A DNA stretch of 64,000 bases from Flavobacterium quisquiliarum (GCF_019308285.1 NZ_WWEM01000031.1:1-64000), one strand, 5' to 3'; shown: positions 26,528 through 36,261, numbered from the stretch's first letter. Notes: a model not told the origin generated them from the sequence alone. Made by a program: numbers and translations.

Positions 26528-27895
26528 ATGCTTCAAAACAAAGTCATTTTAGGCAGTGAAGAATGGTGCTCATTTCCAGAACTTGGAATCCCGACAATCA
26601 AGGCTCGTGTTGATTCTGGCGCTAAAACTTCGGCAATGCACGCTCTAAACATAGCTCCTTTTATAAAAAATGATGCCAATTGGGTTAAATTTGATATTAA
26701 TCCAATTCAGAATAATATTAAAACTATTATTCATTGTGAAGCACCTTTGGTTGACAAGCGAATCGTTAAAAGCTCAAGCGGTTTTAGAGAACATCGTTAT
26801 GTGATTCAAACCAGTTTAAAAATTGGCGATACTAAATGGCCAATCGAAATGACTTTGACTAACCGCGATTCTATGGGATTTAGAATGCTTTTAGGACGCG
26901 AAGCTATGAGCGGAAGAGTTTTAGTCGATCCAGAGCAAAAATATCTTTTAGGACAGCCTACTCCAGAATCATTAAAAGAATTATATCAAAACTCAGAAAA
27001 AGCAAGTTCCGGTTTACGAATTGGGCTTCTAGCTAGTAATCCTGAATTGTACAGCAACAAAAGAATTATGGAAGCGGGCGAAATGCGTGGCCATGAAATG
27101 CACTTTTTGAACATCAAGGAATGTTACATGAAATTGGATGCTAAGACTCCTGAAATTCACTACCGAGGCGGAAAAATCTTAAATCAATTTGATGCTATTA
27201 TTCCGAGAATTCGACCAAGTATTACTTTTTACGGATGTGCCTTGACACGTCAGTTTGAAGCTTTAAAGGTTTTCTGTTTAAACTCGGCTACAGCCATAAC
27301 TCAATCACGAGACAAATTATATTCTTTACAACTGCTTTTAAACAGTGGCATTGATATTCCAACAACTGGATTTGCCAATTCTCCGCTTGATACAGACAAT
27401 TTGATTAAGATGGTGGGCGGTTCACCTTTAATTGTAAAATTATTAGAAGGAACACAAGGAAAAGGCGTTGTTTTAGCCGAAACCAAAAAAGCTGCAGAAA
27501 GTGTTATTAATGCTTTCAAAAGTTTAAATGCTAATATCTTAGTTCAAGAATTTATAAAAGAAGCTAACGGAAAAGATATCCGCTGTTTTGTAATTGACGG
27601 AAAAGTCGTTGCAGCCATTCAACGCGAAGCTATGCCAGGCGAATTTAGAGCCAATATTCACCTTGGCGGAACTGCATCTGTAATAAAAGTAACTGCCGAA
27701 GAGAAAAAGATCGCCATTAAAGCAGCAAAAGCAATGGATTTAAAAGTGGCTGGCGTTGATATTATCCGTTCTTCTAAAGGTCCATTATTACTGGAAGTAA
27801 ATTCTTCTCCAGGTCTTGAAGGAATTGAAGGTGCAACCAATAAAGATGTTGCTGGAGAAATGATTAGAGCGATTGAAAAGAATTTCAAATTATAA
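26528..27895 (+). CDS. rimK: RimK-type ATP-grasp ligase fused to a RimK/LysX-associated protease-like domain
   Basis: Two domains in 455 residues. Residues 1-150 resemble the retropepsin-like 'ATP-dependent zinc protease' family that often neighbours RimK, with the aspartic-protease-like motif [13 protein letters not shown] (28-40). Residues 160-455 are an ATP-grasp ligase of the RimK type ([35 protein letters not shown] split over strands, [18 protein letters not shown]). RimK adds glutamates to ribosomal protein S6. Whether the N-terminal part cleaves anything is not established. It is monocistronic, with its own terminator. Confidence 0.88.
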   Translation: MLQNKVILGSEEWCSFPELGIPTIKARVDSGAKTSAMHALNIAPFIKNDANWVKFDINPIQNNIKTIIHCEAPLVDKRIVKSSSGFREHRYVIQTSLKIGDTKWPIEMTLTNRDSMGFRMLLGREAMSGRVLVDPEQKYLLGQPTPESLKELYQNSEKASSGLRIGLLASNPELYSNKRIMEAGEMRGHEMHFLNIKECYMKLDAKTPEIHYRGGKILNQFDAIIPRIRPSITFYGCALTRQFEALKVFCLNSATAITQSRDKLYSLQLLLNSGIDIPTTGFANSPLDTDNLIKMVGGSPLIVKLLEGTQGKGVVLAETKKAAESVINAFKSLNANILVQEFIKEANGKDIRCFVIDGKVVAAIQREAMPGEFRANIHLGGTASVIKVTAEEKKIAIKAAKAMDLKVAGVDIIRSSKGPLLLEVNSSPGLEGIEGATNKDVAGEMIRAIEKNFKL

Positions 27896-27934
27896 TTAAG
27901 TTCACTTAAACTTAATTATCGATTAATAATTTAG

Positions 27935-27973
27935 AAGCTTTGTCGAAGTTTAAAACTTTGGCAAAGCTTTTTT
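27935..27973 (+). terminator. Terminator after rimK
   Basis: Sixteen-pair stem with two G-T pairs (arms 27935-27950 and 27954-27969), loop TAA, then T residues. Confidence 0.85.
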
Positions 27974-28001
27974 ATTTAACTTTAATAAAAAAAATAGTAA
28001 A

Positions 28002-28523
28002 ATGATTCAATTTCCTTATTTAGATATAATCATCAGAAGTGTAGCTGTCTATTTTTTCATGACGATTGCCTTACGAATATTCGGCAAAAAAGAACTTTCA
28101 CAATTAAACACGGCCGATATTATTTTGATTTTGCTAATTAGCAACTCAGTTCAAAATGCAATGGTTGGCCCAGATACTAGCCTTCTTGGCGGATTGGTTG
28201 CAGCACTGGTTTTATTCGTAATCAATTTTGCAATTAAAAAATTAACCCGCAACTCTAAAACTTTAAGCAATTTATTACTTGACAAACCTGAAGTATTAAT
28301 TCATGATGGAAAGCTAGATTTTAAAACTCTAAGCAAATTAGATATTTCACATGACGAACTAAAAGAAGCAGCACGCGAACATGGTTTAGAACATCTTACC
28401 GATGTCAAACTTGCCATGTTAGAAATTGACGGGACAATAAGCATCATTTCTACAGATCAAAAACATCTTAAACAGACGCATTACAAAAGAAAACACAACC
28501 GTAAAAATCTACAGAAGTTTTAA
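28002..28523 (+). CDS. DUF421/YetF-family membrane protein
   Basis: A 173-residue protein of the YetF type: three hydrophobic segments in the first 85 residues, with the family-like stretch DIILILLISNSVQNAMVGPD (about 38-57), followed by a soluble domain ending around residue 155 (LDISHDELKEAAREHGLEHLTDVKLAMLEIDGTISII). It has a basic tail. The biochemical role of the family is unclear. It ends at a bidirectional terminator shared with the phosphate transporter. Confidence 0.85.
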   Translation: MIQFPYLDIIIRSVAVYFFMTIALRIFGKKELSQLNTADIILILLISNSVQNAMVGPDTSLLGGLVAALVLFVINFAIKKLTRNSKTLSNLLLDKPEVLIHDGKLDFKTLSKLDISHDELKEAAREHGLEHLTDVKLAMLEIDGTISIISTDQKHLKQTHYKRKHNRKNLQKF

Positions 28524-28536
28524 TTTCACAAAACAA

Positions 28537-28567
28537 AAAAGCCGATTTCAAAAAGAAATCGGCTTTT
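28537..28567. terminator. Bidirectional terminator
   Basis: Thirteen-base-pair stem AAAAGCCGATTTC / GAAATCGGCTTTT with loop AAAAA, between convergent genes. Confidence 0.9.
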
Positions 28568-28621
28568 AAATATCTAGAGAAAAATGCGATTCAGATCTCA
28601 CATTTTACCATAATCATTTTA

Positions 28622-29962
28622 CTAAATAAATACACTTAGAATAAAATAAACCAAACCTGCCAACAAAGCTGAAATTGGAATAGTCAAAATCCAAGCCCAG
28701 ATTAAACTTACTGTAACTCCCCATCTTACGGCAGAAACACGTTTTGTTAATCCAACTCCAATAATAGATCCTGTAATGGTATGCGTTGTACTTACTGGAA
28801 TTTTTAAGTGTTCTGTAAAGTAAAGTGTCAAAGCACCAGCTGTTTCAGCGGCTACACCTTCAAACGAACTTACTTTTGTGATTTTAGAACCCATTGTTTT
28901 TACAATTTTCCATCCACCACTTAAAGTTCCTGCTGCAATGGCAGAATAACACGCTAACGGAATCCAGCTTGGCATTACACCTTTAATGCCTGCATCATCG
29001 TTTGGCAATACAACATCTAACCAAGCATCCATATGAACACCAGGATTTGTATTAATATATACGGCAACCGCAGCCGCAATAATACCCATTACTTTTTGAG
29101 AATCATTACCTCCGTGACCTAAACTAAAAGCTGCAGAAGATAATAATTGCATTTTCTTTAAAGCAGCATCAGCCTGATGTAGATTTAAGCTACTGAATAT
29201 TAAACAAAATGCACTTACTGTTAAAACAATAAAAGCAACTAAAAACCATTTAATATTATGAGAATCAAATACTACACTCCAAAAGTGAGATTCAAAACGA
29301 GGTTTTCCGTGCTCTACAATTTCTTCATAAGAAACCATTTGAACGTAAACAAACCAAATAGTAGCAAGCATTAAAGCTACAGTAAAGATTTTTGGACCGA
29401 TACTTTTCCGAGAAGCATTAAGTAACCAAATTGAAATTAAATAGGAAGCCAAAGCTCCTAATAAAGGCGCTAAAACAATAAATGCAATAATAATAATAAC
29501 TCCCGAGGGCATTCCCCCATCTTTACCAGCCTTATACCAGCTTACAATTTCATACCAGTAGTGAGTTGCTCCGTCTTCTCCAACATAACCAGAGAAACCA
29601 TGAACTGCAATAGCATGCGCAACGGCTGCTCCGGCAAAACCACCAATTAATGTATGTGAAGAACTGGAAGGAATTCCCAACCACCAAGTCAATAAGTTCC
29701 AGCAAATTGCCGCAATAACTCCGGCTAGGATCACGACAAGGTTAATTTCCATTGTGTGCGCTGTTTTGGCAACAGTATCCGCAACACCAAATCCAAAAAC
29801 CCAATACGCCAGAAAGTTAAAAAATGCTGCCCAGACAACCGCCTGAAAAGGTGTCAAAACCTTTGTTGCAACAACAGTCGCTATAGCATTTGCCGCATCA
29901 TGAAAACCATTGATGTAATCAAAAATTAAGGCTAGTACTATAATTAATATAAGTAGCGTCAT
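28622..29962 (-). CDS. Low-affinity inorganic phosphate transporter (Pit family)
   Basis: A 446-residue protein with about ten membrane helices. Both Pit signature halves are visible: GFHDAANAIATVVATKVL (19-36) near the N-terminus and LGHGGNDSQKVMGI with VSTTHTITGSIIGVG in the second half. It should import phosphate, or metal-phosphate complexes, with protons. It starts 30 bases after the DUF47 gene on the same strand; this pairing is a known arrangement in which the PhoU-like protein modulates the transporter. Confidence 0.93.
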   Translation of the reverse strand: MTLLILIIVLALIFDYINGFHDAANAIATVVATKVLTPFQAVVWAAFFNFLAYWVFGFGVADTVAKTAHTMEINLVVILAGVIAAICWNLLTWWLGIPSSSSHTLIGGFAGAAVAHAIAVHGFSGYVGEDGATHYWYEIVSWYKAGKDGGMPSGVIIIIAFIVLAPLLGALASYLISIWLLNASRKSIGPKIFTVALMLATIWFVYVQMVSYEEIVEHGKPRFESHFWSVVFDSHNIKWFLVAFIVLTVSAFCLIFSSLNLHQADAALKKMQLLSSAAFSLGHGGNDSQKVMGIIAAAVAVYINTNPGVHMDAWLDVVLPNDDAGIKGVMPSWIPLACYSAIAAGTLSGGWKIVKTMGSKITKVSSFEGVAAETAGALTLYFTEHLKIPVSTTHTITGSIIGVGLTKRVSAVRWGVTVSLIWAWILTIPISALLAGLVYFILSVFI

Positions 29963-29992
29963 AAAATTATAACTTCAGAATGAAAAATTGAA

Positions 29993-30637
29993 TTAAGAAT
30001 GTTTTACAGAAATAGATTCCAGTATGTTCGCAACACTCTTACATTTGTCTGTTGCTGATTCTAAAACAGATAACACTTCTTTATATTTAATAATATTTTT
30101 AGCATCTGTTTCGTTTTCAAAAATTTCAAAAACTGCTTTGTTATAAACGTTATCCGATTTGTTTTCTAGTTTGTTAATTCTAGCACACGCATCTTTAATA
30201 ACTTTAAAATTTTGTAAGTTTCTCAACTCTTTTACTGCACTGTCAATGTTTTGACAAGCTTCAAGGTTGATTTCTGTCATCTTTCTGATAGATTTTGTAA
30301 TCTTATCAACTTGATACAATCTCATACGGCTAGATGCACCGTGAAGATAATCTGCAACGTTGTCAATTGAAGTAATTAACGTGTGAATATCTTCTCTATC
30401 AAATGGAGTAATAAAGTTTCTGCTTAACTCAAGGTTAGTCTGACGGGTAATGTCTTCTCCTTTTTGTTCTAATTCGTCAATTTTTTGAAAAAGAATTTCT
30501 CTTTCTTTTAATGGTAAATTTACAGCTTCGTGTAAGTTAGAAGCTAATTCAATTAAATTGCTTGAAGCCTCTTCAAAAAGTGGAAAGAATTTTTTGTCTT
30601 TCGGCACTAAAAATTGGAAAATACTGTTTATTGACAT
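29993..30637 (-). CDS. DUF47/PhoU-like protein partnered with Pit
   Basis: A 214-residue all-helical protein of the DUF47 family, distantly related to PhoU. Acidic, metal-binding type helices are seen in FQKIDELEQKGEDITRQTN (49-67) and ESATDKCKSVANILES near the end. It lies directly upstream of the Pit gene and is probably co-transcribed with it, with its own promoter candidate (30657-30683). Confidence 0.9.
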   Translation of the reverse strand: MSINSIFQFLVPKDKKFFPLFEEASSNLIELASNLHEAVNLPLKEREILFQKIDELEQKGEDITRQTNLELSRNFITPFDREDIHTLITSIDNVADYLHGASSRMRLYQVDKITKSIRKMTEINLEACQNIDSAVKELRNLQNFKVIKDACARINKLENKSDNVYNKAVFEIFENETDAKNIIKYKEVLSVLESATDKCKSVANILESISVKHS

Positions 30638-30656
30638 TGTTTTATTTTTGATAGTG

Positions 30657-30683
30657 CAAAATTACTTCAATAATATTTTGCAA
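30657..30683 (-). promoter_or_regulatory. Candidate promoter of DUF47-pit operon
   Basis: On the minus strand: TTG, a 16-base spacer, then TAATTTTG, an exact TAnnTTTG match, 20 bases before the DUF47 start codon. It falls in the 48-base gap after hutH, so the phosphate genes may be transcribed independently of hutH. Confidence 0.5.
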
Positions 30684-30685
30684 TG

Positions 30686-32200
30686 TTAAGCCATTGTTAA
30701 CAAATCGTTTTCTATTTGGAAACTCTCTAGGAATAACACTGTGTTTTCTATATCATTATGTAAGATTCTGTCTTCTTTTACCAGAGGTACCACTTCGCGG
30801 TAACTGCTTAAGAACATTTCGACAAAATCGCTTGATTTTAGCGGTTCTCTGTACGCAATTGCCTGTGATGCATTCAACAATTCTATCGCCAAAATACGCT
30901 CTAAATTATCTAAAATTCGTAAGGCTTTTGTCGCTCCGTTTGCTCCCATGCTCACATGGTCTTCCTGACCGTTACTTGAAACAATACTATCTATACTTGC
31001 TGGAGTAGCCAATTGTTTATTTTGACTCGCAATACTGGCTGCTGTATATTGCGGAATCATTAAACCAGAATTTAGCCCTGGATTATCGACCAAAAATGCC
31101 GGAAGGTTACGCAATCCAGAAATCAACTGATAGGTTCTTCTTTCTGAAATGCTTCCTAATTCTGCCAAAGCAATAGCCATAAAATCCAAAGCTAAAGCTA
31201 ATGGCTGTCCATGGAAATTTCCTCCAGAAATAATCTGATCGGCTTCTATGAATATATTTGGATTATCAGTAACCGAATTGATTTCGGTTTTGAATACTTT
31301 TCGAACATAATCAATAGCATCTTTTGAAGCACCGTGAACCTGAGGCATACAGCGGAAAGAATACGGATCCTGAACATGTTTCTTTTCTTGAGCGATAATT
31401 TCGCTTCCGTCTAAGAATTCGGTAATTCTTTGTGCTGTTATAATTTGACCTTTGTGCGGACGTATATAATGAATCAATTCGTTGAATGGTTCGATTCTTC
31501 CATCAAAACCTTCTAAAGAAATAGTTCCAATTAAATCTGCTAAATACGAATATTTATAAGCTTTAATCAAAATATGAGCTCCATAGGCACTCATAAACTG
31601 CGTTCCATTCAATAAAGCCAAACCTTCTTTGGACTGTAAAACAATTGGTTCCCAGTTAAAATGTTTTAAAACTTCAGCAGAGGCTGTTTTCTTCCCTTCA
31701 AAAAGCACCACTCCTTCTCCAATTAAAGGTAATGACATATGAGCTAAAGGCGCTAAATCTCCCGAAGCTCCAAGTGAACCTTGAGTATAAATGATTGGCA
31801 GAATATCATTATTATAAAAATCAACCAAACGCTCTAAAGTCTTCAATTGCACTCCAGAATGTCCGTAACTTAAAGACTGGATTTTAAGCAAAAGCATCAT
31901 CTTTACAATTTCAGACGGAACTTCTTCTCCAGTTCCACAAGCGTGAGATTTTACTAAGTTTTCTTGAAGCTTAGATAAATTCTCATTTGAGATTTTCACA
32001 CTATACAACGAACCAAAACCAGTATTGATACCGTAAATTGGCGCTGTATGCGACTCCATTTTTTTATCTAAATAATCACGGCATTTCTGCACATTTACTT
32101 TAGCTTCTTCTGATAATTCAAGCATTTTATTATTAGATAAAATCTCGTGCAGTGTTTCTAAAGTAATCGTTTCAGTACTTATATAATGGATTTCTCTCAT
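30686..32200 (-). CDS. hutH: Histidine ammonia-lyase
   Basis: Deaminates histidine to urocanate. The self-formed MIO cofactor tripeptide Ala-Ser-Gly is present in TQGSLGASGDLAPL (about residues 140-153), with the substrate-site stretch YGINTGFGSL (60s) and FHGQPLALALDFMAI later. The ATG at 32200 (MREIHYIS) is preferred; an in-frame TTG four codons upstream is possible, giving 508 residues. hutU, hutI and hutG are absent nearby, so pathway membership rests on homology; a tyrosine- or phenylalanine-lyase activity of this superfamily cannot be excluded. Confidence 0.88.
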   Translation of the reverse strand: MREIHYISTETITLETLHEILSNNKMLELSEEAKVNVQKCRDYLDKKMESHTAPIYGINTGFGSLYSVKISNENLSKLQENLVKSHACGTGEEVPSEIVKMMLLLKIQSLSYGHSGVQLKTLERLVDFYNNDILPIIYTQGSLGASGDLAPLAHMSLPLIGEGVVLFEGKKTASAEVLKHFNWEPIVLQSKEGLALLNGTQFMSAYGAHILIKAYKYSYLADLIGTISLEGFDGRIEPFNELIHYIRPHKGQIITAQRITEFLDGSEIIAQEKKHVQDPYSFRCMPQVHGASKDAIDYVRKVFKTEINSVTDNPNIFIEADQIISGGNFHGQPLALALDFMAIALAELGSISERRTYQLISGLRNLPAFLVDNPGLNSGLMIPQYTAASIASQNKQLATPASIDSIVSSNGQEDHVSMGANGATKALRILDNLERILAIELLNASQAIAYREPLKSSDFVEMFLSSYREVVPLVKEDRILHNDIENTVLFLESFQIENDLLTMA

Positions 32201-32533
32201 GATGTTTTTCAATTTAAGACGTCAAAATTCAACAAATCAATATTAAAAAGCAACAATTTATCACAATAATTAAAATTTCAACAAAAGCCATTCTATGCTT
32301 TTAATTTATTCTCAAAGCTAAACTTCTCTTTTCTCATGGCTTTTTCATCATTTTTTAATTAGAATTCAACTCTTTATAAAAGCAAAACAATAAAAAATAG
32401 AATACCAAATATGCCAAAACCTCAATTTAGCTTGTTGAATTTTAACAAATACTCAATATTGAATTATTGAGATTTGAATTATTAAAATATTCGCAAAAAG
32501 GCTTTTTAGGTTTTTAGCTTCTATAAAAAACTG
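32201..32533. other. hutH-thr intergenic region
   Basis: AT-rich gap between divergent hutH and the threonine leader. No gene or strong hairpin is seen. It must hold the hutH promoter, but no clean TAnnTTTG box was found on the minus strand. Confidence 0.5.
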
Positions 32534-32541
32534 TACTTTTG
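32534..32541 (+). promoter_or_regulatory. Candidate -7 box of the threonine operon
   Basis: TACTTTTG is an exact TAnnTTTG match 12 bases before the leader-peptide ATG, implying a 5' leader of only a few bases. No clear TTG at -33. Confidence 0.5.
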
Positions 32542-32552
32542 GAAAATCAAAA

Positions 32553-32654
32553 ATGAAAAGTAACAGCACAAAATATCAATCTACAATGACAACTCCAACT
32601 AGAGTTGCAATTGCTGCTACCATTATTTCTACTACAACAACTACTACCCCTTAG
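32553..32654 (+). CDS. thrL: Threonine operon leader peptide (putative)
   Basis: A 33-codon reading frame from ATG 32553 to TAG 32652-32654, encoding MKSNSTKYQSTMTTPTRV then AIAATIISTTTTTTP. Twelve of 33 residues are Thr, including a run of six just before the final Pro and stop; three are Ile. This is the composition of attenuator leader peptides such as E. coli ThrL, where stalling at Thr/Ile codons under starvation prevents termination. It lies 109 bases upstream of thrA. It is read directly from the sequence; the regulatory role is inferred. The gene symbol is by analogy only. Confidence 0.75.
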   Translation: MKSNSTKYQSTMTTPTRVAIAATIISTTTTTTP

Positions 32655-32699
32655 GGGTATACATTTTCACATATAATCCTAGGTTACCTATACTTTTTT
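32645..32699 (+). promoter_or_regulatory. Possible attenuator structures
   Basis: TACCCC (32645-32650) can pair with GGGGTA (32654-32659) over the leader stop codon. Alternatively TAGGGGTATA (32652-32661) can pair, with one mismatch, with TATAATCCTA (32672-32681). A short hairpin TAGG-TTA-CCTA (32680-32690) lies just before TACTTTTTTC. Mutually exclusive pairing plus a T run fits transcription attenuation, but the last hairpin is short and folding energies were not computed. Confidence 0.4.
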
Positions 32700-32762
32700 C
32701 ATGAAAGAAGAAAGTTATTGGATACATAAAAATATTTGCATAAAAAGAAAAAATATCACAAA

Positions 32763-35210
32763 ATGAAAGTATTAAAATTTGGCGGAACTTCGGTTGCCAA
32801 TGCTCAAAATATAAAACTCGTTCTCGAAATTGTTAACAAGAAAGCAAAACAGGATCAATTAGTTGTAGTCGTATCCGCTTTAAGCAAAGTAACCGATTTA
32901 TTGCAGTCTGCAGCAGCAAAAGCGGCGGCAAACGATGAAAGCTTTAGAGAAGTTGTTGCTGAAATCGAGAAAAAACACCTTGAAACACTTAAAGAATTAA
33001 TTCCGGTAAGTGAGCAAAGCAGTCTTTTAAGTCATGTAAAAAGAATCATTAATCATTTAGAAACTTTATTAGACGGCTGTTTCCTTTTGGGCGAATTATC
33101 TCCAAGAACTGCTGATACTATATTAAGTTTTGGAGAATTGCTTTCGTCATTTATTATCGCTCAGGCGTATCAGCAAATTGACAAAGATGCCGTTTACAAA
33201 GACAGCCGTGAATTGATTAAAACAGATAATAACTTTGGAAAAGCAGCAGTTAATTTTGAAGTTTCGAATAAACTAATTCAAGAATATTTTGCCGAAAACA
33301 AATCTAGAATCAACATTTTACCTGGATTTATTGCGCAGACTTTAGACGGAATCACTTCGACTTTAGGACGCGGAGGATCAGATTATACTGCAGCAATTAT
33401 TGCAGGAGCTTTAGATGCAGCACAATTGGAAATCTGGACTGATGTAAACGGAATGTTTACTGCAAATCCAAAAATTGTAAAACAGGCACAGCCAATTGCT
33501 AATATTTCATATCAAGAAGCGATGGAGTTGTCGCATTTTGGTGCCAAGGTTTTGTATCCGCCGACAATTCAGCCGGTTTTAAGAAAAAACATTCCAATTT
33601 TAATCAAAAATACTTTTGAACCTGAAGCGGTAGGAACTTTAATTTCTGATACTGTTCTTTCAAAAGATACTGTTGTAAAAGGAATCAGCCATATTGATCA
33701 TATTTCGCTTTTAACACTTGAAGGCCCAGGAATGATTGGTGTTGCAGGTTCGTCAAGACGTTTGTTCGAAGTATTGTCTCAGGAAAAAATCAATGTTATT
33801 TTTATTACTCAGGCTTCTTCTGAGCATTCAATTTGTATCGGAATCTTGAATTCGGATGCTGATAATGCCGAAGCTGCGATCAATAGAGCATTCGAAATCG
33901 AAATTGCGCAAAACAAAATAGATCCGTGTTATGTAGAAAAAGACCTTTGCATTATTGCTTTGGTGGGCGAAAACATGAAAAACCACCAAGGTTTAAGCGG
34001 TAGAATGTTCAGCACTTTAGGAAAAAACAACGTAAACATTCGTGCGATTGCACAAGGTGCTTCTGAAAGAAATATTTCCACTGTAATCAACGAAAGAGAT
34101 GTTAAAAAAGCGTTGAATACACTGCATGAAAATTTCTTCGAAGAAAACACAAAACAGCTGAATTTATTCGTAATGGGAGTTGGAAATGTGGGAGAAAAAT
34201 TCATCGAACAGATTCACAGCCAAAAGAAATTCTTAAAGGATAATTTGAAGATTAATGTCCGTGTTATCGCTTTATCTAATTCAAGAAAAATGTATTTTGA
34301 TGAAGACGGAATTTCATTAAAAGATTGGCATTCGGCTTTAGATAAAGGTGAACCAGCAAACATTGAAGAATTCATCAAACGTGCCAAAGAACTGAATTTA
34401 CGTAACAGCATTTTTGTGGATATTACAGCAAATGCAACGGTTTCTGAAGCTTACGAAAAATTCTTAAAAGAAAGTATTGCCGTTGTAACTTGCAACAAAA
34501 TTGCTTGTTCATCTGCTTACGACAATTATAAAAAACTAAAAAGCTTATCTCGTCAATATAACGCTCCGTTTTTATTTGAAACGAATGTTGGTGCGGGATT
34601 GCCAATTATTGATACGGTAAAAAATCTGATTGCATCTGGCGATAAAGTGCATAAAATTCAAGCGGTTTTATCTGGAAGTTTGAACTTTATTTTCAACAAT
34701 TTTGATAAAGACAATTCTTTCCACGATGTGGTAAAAGAAGCCGGCGTTCAAGGTTTCACAGAACCAGATCCAAAAATCGACTTAAGCGGTATCGACGTAG
34801 CTCGTAAAATCCTAATCTTGATTCGCGAAAGCGGTTACGAAATGGATATCGACGCCATTGCAAATGAATCGTTTTTGCCTGCAGACTGTTTAGCAACAAC
34901 AAATAACGAAGACTTTTTTGCTTCGTTAATCAAACACGCTTCTCATTTTGAAGGTATTTACAACGAAGCTTTAGCCAAAGATTCGAGATTGAAATACGTA
35001 GCGCAATTCGAAAACGGAAAAGCAAGCGTTGGCCTGCAATTCATTCCGAAAGATCATCCTTTCTACAATTTAGAAGGAAAAGATAATATCGTTTTGTTCT
35101 ACACAGATCGCTACGTAGATCAGCCTTTATTGATCAAAGGAGCCGGAGCCGGAGCTGCTGTAACAGCTTCAGGAATTTTTGCCGACGTTATTCGAATTGG
35201 TAATGTATAG
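32763..35210 (+). CDS. thrA: Bifunctional aspartate kinase / homoserine dehydrogenase
   Basis: Catalyses the first and third steps from aspartate to threonine. From the ATG at 32763 the protein has 815 residues. The kinase opens with KFGGTSV (5-11) and has the TSTLGRGGSDYTAAI site. Regulatory ACT domains lie around 305-460, and then the NAD(P)-binding homoserine dehydrogenase begins with VMGVGNVGEKF and includes ETNVGAGLPIIDT and LSGSLNFIF. The upstream in-frame TTG (32736) is rejected because KFGGTSV normally sits at the very N-terminus. It heads the thrABC operon behind a Thr-rich leader. Aspartate-semialdehyde dehydrogenase is elsewhere. Confidence 0.96.
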   Translation: MKVLKFGGTSVANAQNIKLVLEIVNKKAKQDQLVVVVSALSKVTDLLQSAAAKAAANDESFREVVAEIEKKHLETLKELIPVSEQSSLLSHVKRIINHLETLLDGCFLLGELSPRTADTILSFGELLSSFIIAQAYQQIDKDAVYKDSRELIKTDNNFGKAAVNFEVSNKLIQEYFAENKSRINILPGFIAQTLDGITSTLGRGGSDYTAAIIAGALDAAQLEIWTDVNGMFTANPKIVKQAQPIANISYQEAMELSHFGAKVLYPPTIQPVLRKNIPILIKNTFEPEAVGTLISDTVLSKDTVVKGISHIDHISLLTLEGPGMIGVAGSSRRLFEVLSQEKINVIFITQASSEHSICIGILNSDADNAEAAINRAFEIEIAQNKIDPCYVEKDLCIIALVGENMKNHQGLSGRMFSTLGKNNVNIRAIAQGASERNISTVINERDVKKALNTLHENFFEENTKQLNLFVMGVGNVGEKFIEQIHSQKKFLKDNLKINVRVIALSNSRKMYFDEDGISLKDWHSALDKGEPANIEEFIKRAKELNLRNSIFVDITANATVSEAYEKFLKESIAVVTCNKIACSSAYDNYKKLKSLSRQYNAPFLFETNVGAGLPIIDTVKNLIASGDKVHKIQAVLSGSLNFIFNNFDKDNSFHDVVKEAGVQGFTEPDPKIDLSGIDVARKILILIRESGYEMDIDAIANESFLPADCLATTNNEDFFASLIKHASHFEGIYNEALAKDSRLKYVAQFENGKASVGLQFIPKDHPFYNLEGKDNIVLFYTDRYVDQPLLIKGAGAGAAVTASGIFADVIRIGNV

Positions 35211-35337
35211 CCGCTAAGGCACTAAGACGCTAAGTTTCTAAGTTTTTTTTATACTTAGTATCTTAGAAACTTAGCATCTCAGAAACTATAAAAATAAACT
35301 TTGTGACTTTGTGCCTTCGTGGCAAAACCAACCAAAA
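35211..35337. repeat. Foldback repeat inside the thr operon
   Basis: Between thrA and thrB. Arms 35225-35242 and 35262-35279 pair with one mismatch over 18 bases (core GCTAAGTTTCTAAG); it ends with CTTTGTGCCTTCGTGGCAAA, the same family as at 246-276. The loop contains a T run, so it might attenuate read-through into thrB. Confidence 0.65.
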
Positions 35338-36261
35338 ATGAAAGAAATAAAATTATTCTGTCCCGCTACTATCGCCAACCTCTCCTGCGGATTTGACGTA
35401 TTGGGACTTTGCTTAGACAATGCGGGCGATGAAATGATTGTTCGAAAAGTCGATCAAAAAGGAGTTCGTATCACTAAAATTGTCGGTGCCGATTTGCCTT
35501 TGGAAACCGAGAAAAACGTTTCTGGAGTTGCGGCGCTAGCAATGTTGGAAACTTTAGATGAATTGGATTTCGGATTTGAAATCGAAATTTATAAAAACAT
35601 CAAAGCCGGAAGCGGAATTGGAAGCAGTGCTGCAAGTTCTGCCGGAGCGGTTTTCGGAATTAATGAATTATTAGGAAGACCATATTCTCGTAAAGATTTG
35701 GTTCAGTTTGCGATGCAGGGCGAGAAATTAGCCAGCGGCAACGCACATGCCGACAACGTTGCTCCTGCCCTTTTAGGAGCCTTTACTTTGGTAAGAAGTT
35801 ATTCGCCTTTGGATATCATTAGAATTGACAGCCCAGAAGAATTATACGCAACGGTTGTTCATCCTCAAATTGAGTTAAAAACGTCTGATGCCCGTTCGGT
35901 TTTAAAACAGAACGTTTCCCTAAAAAGCGCGATCATGCAATGGGGTAATGTAGGCGGACTGGTCGCTGGTCTTTACACCAAAGATTATGATTTAATCGGA
36001 AGATCACTTCACGACGAAATCGTAGAACCAGTTAGAAGCGTTTTAATTCCAGGTTTCGACCAAATCAAACAAACAGCTTATGAAAACGGTGCTTTAGGTT
36101 CCGGAATTTCAGGTTCCGGCCCATCGATTTTTGCTTTAAGCAGAGGAAAAGAAACCGCTGAAAAAATTGCCAAAGCCATGAGCGACGTTTACGAAAAAAT
36201 GAATTTACCGTATGAAATTCACGTTTCGAAGATTAATCCTGATGGTGTAAGAATTATTTAA
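35338..36261 (+). CDS. thrB: Homoserine kinase
   Basis: Phosphorylates homoserine with ATP for threonine synthesis. It is a GHMP-family kinase: ATP loop GSGIGSSAASSAG at about residues 84-96, N-terminal PATIANLSCGFDVLG and C-terminal GSGISGSGPSIFALS. The ATG at 35338 gives 307 residues; an in-frame GTG at 35311 lies within the repeat element and would add nine residues unlike the family, so it is rejected. Confidence 0.95.
   Translation: MKEIKLFCPATIANLSCGFDVLGLCLDNAGDEMIVRKVDQKGVRITKIVGADLPLETEKNVSGVAALAMLETLDELDFGFEIEIYKNIKAGSGIGSSAASSAGAVFGINELLGRPYSRKDLVQFAMQGEKLASGNAHADNVAPALLGAFTLVRSYSPLDIIRIDSPEELYATVVHPQIELKTSDARSVLKQNVSLKSAIMQWGNVGGLVAGLYTKDYDLIGRSLHDEIVEPVRSVLIPGFDQIKQTAYENGALGSGISGSGPSIFALSRGKETAEKIAKAMSDVYEKMNLPYEIHVSKINPDGVRII

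Noticed and set aside
30686..32200. hutH as part of a histidine-degradation operon
   Set aside because: No hutU, hutI or hutG nearby; the downstream phosphate genes have their own promoter candidate.
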